Source: Faecalicatena_A orotica (GTDB lineage: Bacteria; Bacillota; Clostridia; Lachnospirales; Lachnospiraceae). Taken from it: 64,000 bases of DNA. A model generated the notes under the pieces. That model saw only the letters and a list, made by a program, of their open reading frames with translations. It was not told where the DNA came from and ran no database searches. Positions 26,887 through 34,466 of the stretch are shown here, piece after piece (within the stretch, counting starts at the first letter, position 1; the number at the start of each line of letters is the position of its first letter). Position numbers and translations under genes: made by a program. The stretch lies in NCBI RefSeq assembly GCF_040545875.1, contig NZ_JBEPMR010000018.1. The stretch is one strand, 5' to 3'.

Positions 26887-28278
26887 CTATTCTGCAGTGA
26901 TAGTGTCTAAATCAATAAGATAAACGGCAGAATCATTTTTTTCGATTTTTGGTGAGAAACCACTTTTTGAGAAAAGAAAATAGTATATGTCCGCGTCCTT
27001 TCTGGACGGGGTAAATTTTTCCCGTGTATGTTCAAATTCAGACAATTCAAATGCTCTATTTTTAAACTTGCATTCACCTACCATAAAAGCGGTACGTTCC
27101 CGGTTTACTGCCATAACATCAATCTCATCCGTTTTGTTCCACCATCTGCCAATCTGAGAAAAATGGAATGGTAAATGTCCTCTTTGATTTTCCCTGCGTA
27201 AATATTGGCGGCAGACATCTTCAAAAACATACGAAATAAATTCTTCAAGCTGAGGCTCAACGATGTATTTGTATACCCCCTCAAAGTCTCCGGCCTCTAG
27301 CTCAGACATATTCGGGAATACAAATGCATACCAAAAACGGAAAAACGGATCTGTTATCTTATATAAACCACGATGTGTATTTGCCTGCTCCTTAACACTG
27401 TCCGTCACTGAAAACTCGCGTTCAATAATTCCTAAATTCATCAGATTTTTTAAATACGCCATCAGCTTGCTTCTTTCAAGCTGCGTTTTCTGGGAGATAT
27501 CATTTAGCCGCGTATTTCCCAGTGCAATTGCTTCTATAATAGTATTATAAACCGTAGTTTCTCTAAGCTCCTGCCGCATCAGAAATTCAACTTCACTATA
27601 TAAAATGCTCCCGCGCTGCAAAACATTTCTGCATATATTTTCACCCACTGATTTTTGGCTGTCAAATTGCTTGAGATAATGTGGGATTCCGCCTAATATG
27701 CCATAGGTTCTAATCTTATCAAGTGCTGAGTAATCCGGGAAAAACCGGATAGCGTCATAAAAATCCATTTCATTCATCTTTAATATACCTGTTGCACGGC
27801 CATAAAGTGGATTTTTCTCCGCCAGAATCTCTTTCTCTATAAAGCTCATAGCGCTGCCGCACAATATGATCATTACATTTTCATCTTTCAGTTTCAGGTC
27901 CCAAAGATTCTGCAGGATTGATGGAATTGTCCGGTTGGCTTTTACCATATAAGGAAACTCATCAATTATTAACAGTTTTTTACCGGTATCCTTTAACTCC
28001 GTAATACTGGAGAAAGCCTGTTCCCAGTCGGAGAAGGTGGTTATATATTTTGATGCGGGAATATCCTTCTGGAGCACCCTGCTGCTGAAGGAATTCAATT
28101 GTTGTGAGTCAGTGCATTCAATACAGGAATAAAATACATGGTCCTTTCCCTGACTGAATTCCCGGAGCGTTTCAGTTTTACCAACCCTCCGCCGCCCATA
28201 GAGCACGATCAGCTCACTATTGGGGGATTCATATCTCTGATTTAAAAATTGTAATTCTTTTTCACGTCCGATAAACAA
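26887..28278 (-). CDS. AAA ATPase with DUF234/PD-(D/E)XK-like C-terminal domain, paralogue 2
   Basis: About 463 residues. The start is most likely TTG 28278 (LFIGREKEL aligns with the MFIGREREL start of paralogue 1) with GGAGGAG about 8 bases upstream; a farther TTG at 28299 lacks this. Walker A is YGRRRVGKTETL near residue 30 and Walker B KLLIIDEFPYMV near residue 100. The winged-helix section is NDISQKTQLERSKLMAYLKN. The C-terminal nuclease-like motif is TDEIDVMAVNRERTAFMVGE followed by CKFK. It looks functional, but its target is unknown. The recombinase lies between the two paralogues, which are in the same orientation. Confidence 0.88.
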   Translation of the reverse strand: MFIGREKELQFLNQRYESPNSELIVLYGRRRVGKTETLREFSQGKDHVFYSCIECTDSQQLNSFSSRVLQKDIPASKYITTFSDWEQAFSSITELKDTGKKLLIIDEFPYMVKANRTIPSILQNLWDLKLKDENVMIILCGSAMSFIEKEILAEKNPLYGRATGILKMNEMDFYDAIRFFPDYSALDKIRTYGILGGIPHYLKQFDSQKSVGENICRNVLQRGSILYSEVEFLMRQELRETTVYNTIIEAIALGNTRLNDISQKTQLERSKLMAYLKNLMNLGIIEREFSVTDSVKEQANTHRGLYKITDPFFRFWYAFVFPNMSELEAGDFEGVYKYIVEPQLEEFISYVFEDVCRQYLRRENQRGHLPFHFSQIGRWWNKTDEIDVMAVNRERTAFMVGECKFKNRAFELSEFEHTREKFTPSRKDADIYYFLFSKSGFSPKIEKNDSAVYLIDLDTITAE

Positions 28279-28983
28279 GCTGCATCTCCTCCATATCAAA
28301 AGTTTTCCCTTGGTTAGGTTAAATATACTCTACAAGTTTCAGATTGTCAATAATATATAATCGTGATTTTAATAATCATGGTTATATTATTGTCTGCGCT
28401 TTGATCTACCAGAACCTATCTTATCACTCCAATTCGCATAAATAGTGGGTATAAATAGCTGGCCCCAAACACCCCCAGTTTTTTTTGTCCTGTAACAATT
28501 CCCTCCAGTTCCAGTACTTTCTGATATGCTATTTCCACACTGCTTCTCATAATACTCTTGTTCTTTCTATCAACCTTCATTTCACCACCGTGGACTTCAT
28601 ATTGAAACTTCAGCCCTTTTGCTGTATAGAACGGATAGGTTTCCCCTCTGTATATATCGATACAGCATCGACTACCAACTCTCGCAGCACTTTGTCTGGA
28701 TTATAATCTATATCTTCCCTGTTACTGCCAATTATAGCCCTCCATGTTTATGTTAATATATACATATTTAAAAGAACAAAACAACTTATTCTGTGTTGTT
28801 TTGATCATAGCTTATCATAGAAAAGATGGGGTGCAAGTTCTGGGTGGCAAAGTTCTGAACGGCGGATGATCCTTATTGAGAAACAAGTTTTCTTGTGGTA
28901 TTATTTTAAATAGGTGGTGCGTTTCTAGATTGAAAGTCAGGTCATTTTCTTTTCAAGGATTAAATTGTGAAAGGAAGAGAAAA
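28279..28983. other. Mostly non-coding stretch between ATPase 2 and the GDYN gene pair
   Basis: Besides the small pseudogene at 28416-28720, I see no gene here. The stretch immediately before 28984 (28880-28980) is open in frame with the next gene, but it lacks a ribosome site and family-like sequence, so I leave it out. The gene at 28984 has AAAGGAAGA before its ATG. Confidence 0.5.
28416..28720 (-). pseudogene. Frameshifted remnant of an uncharacterised protein
   Basis: On the minus strand, DYNPDKVLRELVVDAVSIYT is followed by a frameshift near 28650, then YPFYTAKGLKFQYEVHGGEM, SIMRSSVEIAYQKVLELEG and KKLGVFGASYLYPLFMRIGV to a TAG at 28416. The protein-like composition and the shared sense on both sides of the shift mark it as a decayed gene of about 95 codons. 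I do not recognise the family. Confidence 0.5.
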
Positions 28984-29448
28984 ATGATTAGTTTGGATGC
29001 GAAAGAAAAAGTGGTAGATACGAATGAATTGAAAATCTATCAGAATACATTGATTTATAGCGATAGTGTTATTCAATTGGACAATATTTCGCGAATTAGC
29101 GTTGCGCCTATGGAGAAAATGAAAGTTCCAACATGGGCAGTTGTTTGTATATTGGTAGGGGTTATAATGATGGGGTTCAACGGATTGATCGGATTCTTAA
29201 TTTTGGCGGCAGGAATTGGTATGTGCGGTTATATCCTGTATTTTAATAGTCAATTGGGACATTACCTGACAATTGAATTAAATTCTGGCCGTCTTATATA
29301 TTTTAGCGGGAAAGATGCTGGTTTTCTAAAACGAATTATGAAGGTGCTGGCGGAATGCATAAATAGCAGTCAGGCAAACTATGTAGTAAATATGGGAAAT
29401 GCTCAAATTGAAAAAGTACAGTTCGGTGACTATAATCAAATGCGGTAG
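28984..29448 (+). CDS. Small membrane protein ending in a GDYN motif
   Basis: A 154-residue protein starting at ATG 28984 behind AAAGGAAGA. Residues 1-50 are soluble, two membrane helices follow (WAVVCILVGVIMMG, then GLIGFLILAAGIGMCGYILY), and then a C-terminal domain with beta-like strands (YLTIELNSGRLIYFSGKDAG). It finishes NAQIEKVQFGDYNQMR. The layout resembles DUF6232-type proteins, but I cannot confirm this. The terminal GDYNxM motif recurs in the N-terminus of the next gene 18 bases downstream, suggesting the two proteins belong to one system. Confidence 0.75.
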   Translation: MISLDAKEKVVDTNELKIYQNTLIYSDSVIQLDNISRISVAPMEKMKVPTWAVVCILVGVIMMGFNGLIGFLILAAGIGMCGYILYFNSQLGHYLTIELNSGRLIYFSGKDAGFLKRIMKVLAECINSSQANYVVNMGNAQIEKVQFGDYNQMR

Positions 29449-29466
29449 TTTATAAGGAGTGGTACA

Positions 29467-29781
29467 ATGAGTGAATTTCATTTTAATGGAGCGATTAATG
29501 CTTCTAATTTCCAGGCTGGAGATTATAATACAATGTCGAATAAGGCGAGCGGGAATATAGATTGGGAAATGCTGAGGTCTGGATTTGAAGCAATAGAATT
29601 TAGGGATTTTACAAGAAAAGAGACGAAGGTTTTGAATGATTCATTGGAAGCCATTGATAAAAAAGACAGTAAATCATTAAAAAAATTGGTTCAAAGTAAT
29701 TTATGGGATATTGGCAAGGATATATTTTGTAATCTGACGGCAGGGGTATTAGTGGAATTAATGAAGGTTTTAGTACTATAG
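29467..29781 (+). CDS. Small protein with N-terminal GDYN motif
   Basis: A 104-residue soluble protein behind TAAGGAG. The start is SEFHFNGAINASNFQAGDYN followed by TMSNKASG. The N-x-A/F-Q-x-G-D-Y-N style of opening is common on small effector-linked proteins in bacterial conflict and signalling loci, where its role is not known. The rest is helical and charged (FRDFTRKETKVLNDSLEAID). It is co-transcribed with the upstream membrane protein and followed by a terminator, so the pair is a complete two-gene unit. Function unknown. Confidence 0.75.
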   Translation: MSEFHFNGAINASNFQAGDYNTMSNKASGNIDWEMLRSGFEAIEFRDFTRKETKVLNDSLEAIDKKDSKSLKKLVQSNLWDIGKDIFCNLTAGVLVELMKVLVL

Positions 29782-29823
29782 TACGTTATGAACAATCACA
29801 TGGGGAGAGGTCGTATAACTAAA

Positions 29824-29859
29824 AAGTACAAAGCATATCTGGTTATTTTAGAATTAAGT
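29824..29859 (+). repeat. Short inverted duplicate, copy 1 (possible gene-tail scrap)
   Basis: The sequence beginning AAGTACAAAGC and ending TTTTAGAATTAAGT matches the reverse complement of 30075-30112 with one substitution and two single-base gaps. The copies enclose about 215 bases. Translated, both read KYKAYL-like sequence. Confidence 0.7.
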
Positions 29860-29878
29860 ACTAAGAAGGTGATTCTCG

Positions 29879-29917
29879 TAAAGGGGCAGTATATTTTGCA
29901 TACATGCCTCTTTTATT
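29879..29917 (+). terminator. Terminator after the GDYN gene pair
   Basis: TAAAGGGGCA pairs with TGCCTCTTTTA (one G-U pair) around a 16-base loop, followed by TTTTA. It is about 100 bases after the stop at 29781. Confidence 0.7.
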
Positions 29918-29980
29918 TTAGCCCTCCCCTCTTACGAGTGCGGGGCATGCCGTTTCCGCTGTAAGTAATCATTCATATCT

Positions 29981-30024
29981 AAATATCACCTTTCCATCTG
30001 ATATAAGATAGAAAGGTGATATTT
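29981..30024. repeat. Perfect 14-bp hairpin in the gap
   Basis: AAATATCACCTTTC (29981-29994) and GAAAGGTGATATTT (30011-30024) pair fully around a 16-base loop. The A/T ends on both sides fit a bidirectional terminator, here in a gap with no intact gene. Confidence 0.7.
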
Positions 30025-30074
30025 ATAAGTACGAAGGACACTGTAAACGCTAAGACTGTCCTCTGGACAAACCA

Positions 30075-30292
30075 ACTTCAATTCTAAAATAATCCAGATA
30101 GGCTTTGTACTTATCCCGTGCCATGAGACAGGTATCATATTGATACAGCAGAAATGATTTGCTTTTCGATTACATCATCTACATTAAGAATTTTATTATC
30201 AACACCGATGGTATTGGTTTGAAAGATATATCGGGTCTGTTCATGGGTAAGGCTGCTGCCTCAATGTGGTTCGAACTGTACGTCAGGTCAAT
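30075..30292 (-). pseudogene. Fic-family remnant
   Basis: On the minus strand, IDLTYSSNHIE, then after a frameshift LTHEQTRYIFQTNTIGVDNK and ILNVDDVIE, matches the N-terminal region of Fic/DOC proteins (the T-Y-x-S-N-x-I-E-x-N-x-L-T-x-x-x-T block). A short piece reading RDKYKAYLDYFRIE follows, as from a gene tail. The catalytic HPFxxGNGR core is absent, so most of the gene is deleted. The tail piece is also present in inverted orientation at 29824-29859. Confidence 0.5.
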
Positions 30293-30465
30293 TTGTGTTT
30301 TATGGTAAATGCTGCCGGAATATTCCAAGTCCTGTCGGCAGGAAATGTTCCTGTTACACGAGTATAGTATATCATATTATCGGCAGGATAATATTGAATT
30401 TTCAATCTTATGTGCATTATTTTTGTCATCCTCAGAATAGGAATAAAGTTTTTAAGATTGACAGG
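30293..30465. other. Gap after the DUF4143 ATPase
   Basis: No gene seen. Small stem CCTG-TCGG-CAGG near 30330-30342 is the only visible structure. Confidence 0.4.
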
Positions 30466-31758
30466 TTACGAAATAGTTTCCACAGCATACAGAGGCAAAT
30501 TAATCAGCCATTCTTCTTTGTAATCGGCCATTGAAACACGCAGCGATAATTGAGGATGAAATTTTTCACGATAGCTTTTCAAACTTTTTGCCTGCAAATT
30601 TTGTTCAGCCTTCACTTCAATCGGAATTACATCATGCCCATTATCAATGACAAAATCTATTTCTGCTGTACCACGATCATTTGTCCAATAATATATATTG
30701 AGATTTTTGATTGTTTCGAGTTGCTGAAGGACATATTGTTCAGTCAATGCGCCCTTAAATTCTTTGAAAAGGTTATTTCCATCCAACAGTGTTTCCTGAC
30801 GCAATCCTGTCATACAGGAAAGTAAACCAATATCTAAAAGAAACAATTTAAATGCTTTTAAATCCTCATAAGCACTTAAGGGAAGACTAGGTGCCTTCAC
30901 CCGATGGATTTTATGAACCAAACCACAATCCGTAAGCCATAACAGTGCCAATTCATATTCCTTCGCTCTTGCCCCTTCTTTAACAAGTCCGTAAATAAAT
31001 TTCTTGTTTTCCTTTGCCAATTGTCCCGGAATACTGTTCCAAAGCATTCTGATCCGCGGAACGGTCTCATTAGGTGCATGTTTTGAAAAATCCTGTTCAT
31101 ATGCTGACAGTATTCTTTGCTGGATTTCACGTACTTCATTAAAATCTTTATTTTCAGTAAAACTCATGACAACTTCTGGCATTCCACCAACATAATAATA
31201 GTATTTAAGCAAATCAATATAATCCTGTTTAAAGGCAGAAGCCATTTCAAAGTCTTTGTTTTGAAGAAGAGTTACATGTGGTGTTTTCCCCAACGCCATT
31301 ATAAATTCAAAGAAAGACAGCGGATAAAGATCCATAAACTCAACTTTTCCTACTGGGAATGACGTTCCATTATGCAAAGCTACACCAAGCAGACTCCCAG
31401 CGCATACAATTTGATAATGAGGTGCATCTTCATTGAAATACTTGAGGGAAGTCAATGCTTTTGGTACCTCTTGGATTTCATCAAAGATTAAAAGTGTATT
31501 ATCAACATCTATTTTATGTCCGGCATATAATTCAATTCCAGTAACAATTCTCTCAATTTCAAGACTTCCATCAAAAAGATTTTTCATCCGCTCGTTATTG
31601 TCAAAATTAATATAAACTACTTTACTATAATTCTCTTTACCAAATTCTTTCATGAGCCAGGTCTTTCCAACCTGACGGGCTCCTCTAATGATGAGAGGTT
31701 TCCGATTCTTCTTATTTTTCCAATTGATTAATTGTTGCATTGCTATTCGATACATCAA
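30466..31758 (-). CDS. AAA_14/DUF4143 ATPase with nuclease-like C-terminus
   Basis: A 430-residue protein. Walker A RGARQVGKTWLMKEF lies near residue 25 and Walker B NTLLIFDEIQEVPKALTSLK near residue 90, with the sensor-like CAGSLLGVALH near residue 120. The C-terminal DUF4143 domain carries NDRGTAEIDFVIDNGHDVIP then IEVKAEQN, the D ... E-x-K signature of PD-(D/E)XK folds. This widespread family has no settled function; proposals include defence, toxin-antitoxin or plasmid maintenance. It is read leftward, away from the module C leader, from ATG 31758. Confidence 0.9.
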   Translation of the reverse strand: MMYRIAMQQLINWKNKKNRKPLIIRGARQVGKTWLMKEFGKENYSKVVYINFDNNERMKNLFDGSLEIERIVTGIELYAGHKIDVDNTLLIFDEIQEVPKALTSLKYFNEDAPHYQIVCAGSLLGVALHNGTSFPVGKVEFMDLYPLSFFEFIMALGKTPHVTLLQNKDFEMASAFKQDYIDLLKYYYYVGGMPEVVMSFTENKDFNEVREIQQRILSAYEQDFSKHAPNETVPRIRMLWNSIPGQLAKENKKFIYGLVKEGARAKEYELALLWLTDCGLVHKIHRVKAPSLPLSAYEDLKAFKLFLLDIGLLSCMTGLRQETLLDGNNLFKEFKGALTEQYVLQQLETIKNLNIYYWTNDRGTAEIDFVIDNGHDVIPIEVKAEQNLQAKSLKSYREKFHPQLSLRVSMADYKEEWLINLPLYAVETIS

Positions 31759-31989
31759 AATTACCCCCTAACAATTATATTAACTTAAACATAGCATATT
31801 AACAGCAAAAATCATAGGATTTTTTGATGAAAATAACATTTTTTAATTGGATATAATGTCGTTTGCATGAGTTTTTCTGCTTAGGGGTGTATTAATTAAA
31901 AATATATTCTACACTTTTCTGACTGCCCCACAGGTGTACTAAAAGCACAAATTGCTTCAGATTATTTGTGCTTTTTTGATGTACAAATT
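31759..31989. other. Upstream region of the module C leader
   Basis: An AT-rich divergent region. A TATAAT at 31852-31857, reading right, is the best -10 candidate; the nearest TTGATG is 22 bases away, so the promoter is weak or relies on something else. The ribosome site for the ATPase on the other strand lies at the left edge (GGGGGT before ATG 31758). A terminator-like hairpin follows at 31941-31977. Confidence 0.4.
31941..31977 (+). terminator. Terminator or attenuator just before the leader repeat
   Basis: AAAAGCACAAAT (31941-31952) pairs with ATTTGTGCTTTT (31964-31975) perfectly around an 11-base loop and ends in a T run. It lies 13 bases before the 95-bp repeat. If the promoter is upstream, it is an attenuator of module C; if the promoter is in the repeat, it insulates the island. 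Confidence 0.8.
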
Positions 31990-32084
31990 TGTCTGGATTA
32001 CGTTAATTCCCAGAGATGACAGGGTATTGTATATGCATTATGGAATGTATTTCCGAATCAATAATAACAATTATTTGGAGGTAA
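31990..32084 (+). promoter_or_regulatory. 95-bp leader repeat, copy 2 (module C)
   Basis: This 95-base sequence is repeated without a mismatch, inverted, at 63906-64000, where it precedes module D. It includes the hairpin GGAA-TGTAT-TTCC (32042-32054), the dyad AATAAT-AACA-ATTATT (32060-32075) and ends GGAGGTAA. No coding frame runs through it. Its place at each module start suggests a conserved 5' leader or promoter element; perfect identity over 95 bp also makes it a recombination substrate. The true repeat could be longer, because the other copy runs off the window. Confidence 0.85.
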
Positions 32085-32207
32085 GGGGGGATTTGTGTGA
32101 TACAGAAGGTTCTAAACAAAGCGACAGGTGAAGTTGGTCTTCCTCTGTTGCCTTGCTCTGTGTGCAGTAGCCGATACCGGTTATGTAGGACTATTTCTGG
32201 CAGTGCT
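32048..32207 (+). repeat. 160-bp leader/ugd-5' block, copy 2
   Basis: The inverted partner of 22794-22953: equal length, about 6 differences. It overlaps the last 37 bases of the 95-bp leader and continues through a ~60-base spacer into the first codons of ugd (TGYVGL). Confidence 0.9.
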
Positions 32208-33061
32208 TTTAGCACAGCACAATAAGGTCATAGCTGTAGATGTTATGCCTGAAAAAGTTGAGCTGATTAACAATAAAAAATCGCCCATACAGGATGACTA
32301 TATTGAAAAATATCTTGAGGAAAAGGAACTGAATCTGACAGCCACACTGGATGCGAAAGCAGCGTACTCGGATGAGGATTTTGTGGTAGTCGCAACCCCG
32401 ACAAATTACGACAGCCGGACACAGCACTTTGATACATCTGCTGTTGAAGCGGTGATCAAGCTAGTAATAGAGTATCCCCCCACGCCGTCATGGTTATCAA
32501 GTCTAACATTCCAGTTGGATATACACAGTCTGTACGTGAGAAGTTCGGCAGCAAAAATATCATCTTTAGCCCGGAGTTTTTGTGTGAATCCAAGGCTTTC
32601 TACGATAACTTGTACCCGTCCCATATTATCATGGGCACAGATATGAATGACTAACGACTGGTTGATGCTGAGAAGGTCTTTGCAGAGCTGTTGGCTGATG
32701 GTGCATTGATACGCTGTTTATGGGATTTACTGAAGCAGAGGCCGTAAAGCTCTTTGCCAATACATTTCTGGCTCTGCGTGTTGCATATTTCAATGAGCTG
32801 GACACCTATGCGGAGATGAAGGGGCTGAATACGCAGCAGATCAATCAGGGTGTCATGAAGCGCATCAAGGCTAAGGGGGCGACCATTGTAATATATGAGC
32901 CGACATGGGAAGATGGTGAAACCTCCCTCGGTTCTGTGGTTGTGAATGACTTGGCAAATTTTAAGTCAATGAGCAATGCAAGCATTGCGAATAGATATGG
33001 CAGTTGCCTGGACGATGTGAAGGATAAGGTTTATACAAGAGATATTTTCCAAAGGGACTAA
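32097..33061 (+). pseudogene. ugd: UDP-glucose 6-dehydrogenase pseudogene
   Basis: The Ugd sequence begins DTGYVGLFLAVLLAQHNKVI, then VATPTNYDSRTQHFDTSAVE; it shifts frame near 32480 (into VMVIKSNIPVGYTQSVREKF), hits an in-frame TAA near 32652 (MND stop RLVD), shifts again near 32715 (into MGFTEAEAVKLFANTFLALR), and jumps from NTQQINQG to VMKRIKAKGATIVIYEPTWE, skipping about 100 residues including the catalytic GGYCLPKD region. It ends VKDKVYTRDIFQRD at 33061. At least three lesions plus a deletion of the active-site cysteine mean no activity. The deletion endpoints differ from those of the copy at 22580-22904. Confidence 0.92.
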
Positions 33062-33183
33062 CAAGACATGCAGAATTCTATAGCAGGAGAAAATGTGAAA
33101 AGGAATCGTATAAATCGTAGTACTAAAGTAGGTGTAATCCCGATGCTCTACCCGGATGATAAGTAAGGAAAGGATCTGAATGA

Positions 33184-34452
33184 ATGAGTGGAAAGAAAAA
33201 TTTGTTGATTTATGCTCATTATTACATCCCGGATACTGCCTCTACCGGTCAGATCCTGAGAGAGTTGGCGGAAGGAATGCAGGAAAAATTTGATATCACA
33301 GTGATTTGTGTTGTACCTAGTTATTTAGGGATCGTGGAAGATGAGTATAAGACACAGAGGTTTTATAGAGAAAGTATAAATAATGTAGAGATTCTTAGAA
33401 TTCGAGTTCCTGAATTTAGTAAGACCGACACGAGAAGCCGCATCAAGAATATATTAACCTATTTCTTTGGTTCTATGCTGGCAACTTTCAAAGTTGGTAA
33501 ACAAGACTATGTGTTTTCTATTTCTCAGCCGCCTATTCTCGGAGGTTTGCTGGGTGTGTGGGGAAAATGGATGAAACACGCAAAGTATATTTATAATATT
33601 CAGGATTTCAACCCAGAGCAGATACTGGCGATTAATTTCAGTAACAATAAACTTATTACTGGTGTAATGATGTTTTTCGATAAGTTCAGTTGCCGCCAGA
33701 GCGACTTGATAATCACAGTTGGCCGAGATTTAGTTCAGACCGTACATAACCGTTTTAAAGGTCAGAAAGTGCCTAAGACAGTAATGATCAACAATTGGAT
33801 TAATGAGAAAGAAATCTATCCAGTGGAAGCAGATCATCCTAAGGTCGTAGCTTTTAAAGAAAAGTATGGGCTAGTAGACAAATTCATCATAATGTATTCC
33901 GGTAATATTGGCTTATACTATGATTTGGAAAATTTGATGAAAGTTATTGAGATGTTTAAACCGGGAACCAAGACTGCGATTGGTCGAGAGGTTGCATTCG
34001 TGTTTGTCGGGGCAGGTTCCGTATTTGATAAGCTAGTATCTTATAAAGAAGAAAAGAACATGCATAATGTAGTCTTCATTCCTTATCAGGACAAAAATGA
34101 TTTGATTTATAGTTTGAATGCGGGTGATGTTCACTGGTGTGTAAATACAAAGGGGATAAAAGGCGTTAGCTGTCCAAGTAAATATTATGGAATTGCTGCA
34201 GTTGGCAAGAGTGTACTCGCTGTACTGGAAAAAGATAGTGAAATTCGTTGCATTATTGAGGAAACTAAAGGCGGATTGTGTTCTGACCCAGGCGATTACG
34301 AAGATGTAATCGCTAAAATAAAATGGTTTATAGAAAATGATGGCACAAATAAGGTAATCGAGATGGGAAAAAGAGGCCGTGAGAATTTGGTTAATAATTT
34401 GACTCGTGATGTATCAGTAAAAAAGTATGTTGAAGAGATTTTGAAACTGTAA
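33184..34452 (+). CDS. GT4 glycosyltransferase (WcaI-like), island-flanking copy 2
   Basis: A 422-residue GT-B transferase starting at ATG 33184 behind GGAAAGG. It repeats the motif series of 21287-22549: KNLLIYAHYYIPDTASTGQI, VFSISQPPILGGLLGVWGKW, IYNIQDFNPEQ, FIIMYSGNIGLYYDLENLMK and VSCPSKYYGIAAVGKSVLAV. The two share most residues and even the rare GKQDYVFSISQ stretch, so they arose by duplication of the leader-ugd-GT block or by horizontal exchange of module starts. Being the first intact gene of module C, it probably adds an early sugar of the repeat unit. Confidence 0.92.
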   Translation: MSGKKNLLIYAHYYIPDTASTGQILRELAEGMQEKFDITVICVVPSYLGIVEDEYKTQRFYRESINNVEILRIRVPEFSKTDTRSRIKNILTYFFGSMLATFKVGKQDYVFSISQPPILGGLLGVWGKWMKHAKYIYNIQDFNPEQILAINFSNNKLITGVMMFFDKFSCRQSDLIITVGRDLVQTVHNRFKGQKVPKTVMINNWINEKEIYPVEADHPKVVAFKEKYGLVDKFIIMYSGNIGLYYDLENLMKVIEMFKPGTKTAIGREVAFVFVGAGSVFDKLVSYKEEKNMHNVVFIPYQDKNDLIYSLNAGDVHWCVNTKGIKGVSCPSKYYGIAAVGKSVLAVLEKDSEIRCIIEETKGGLCSDPGDYEDVIAKIKWFIENDGTNKVIEMGKRGRENLVNNLTRDVSVKKYVEEILKL

Positions 34453-34466
34453 GGAGGTGTAGATCG

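Noticed and set aside
28485..28706. Plus-strand frame of 73 codons
   Set aside because: It is antisense to the frameshifted remnant at 28416-28720, whose minus-strand translation is far more protein-like.
31852..31857. Promoter for module C at TATAAT
   Set aside because: No -35 box at 16-18 bases; the TTGATG is 22 bases away. Kept only as a weak candidate in the text.
32097..32160. Small protein opening GTG-ATA-CAG-AAG just before ugd in both copies
   Set aside because: The frame has a start and a nearby ribosome-like GGAGG, but it ends or changes frame at ugd, differs in length between copies, and resembles no known leader peptide. A regulatory peptide cannot be excluded.
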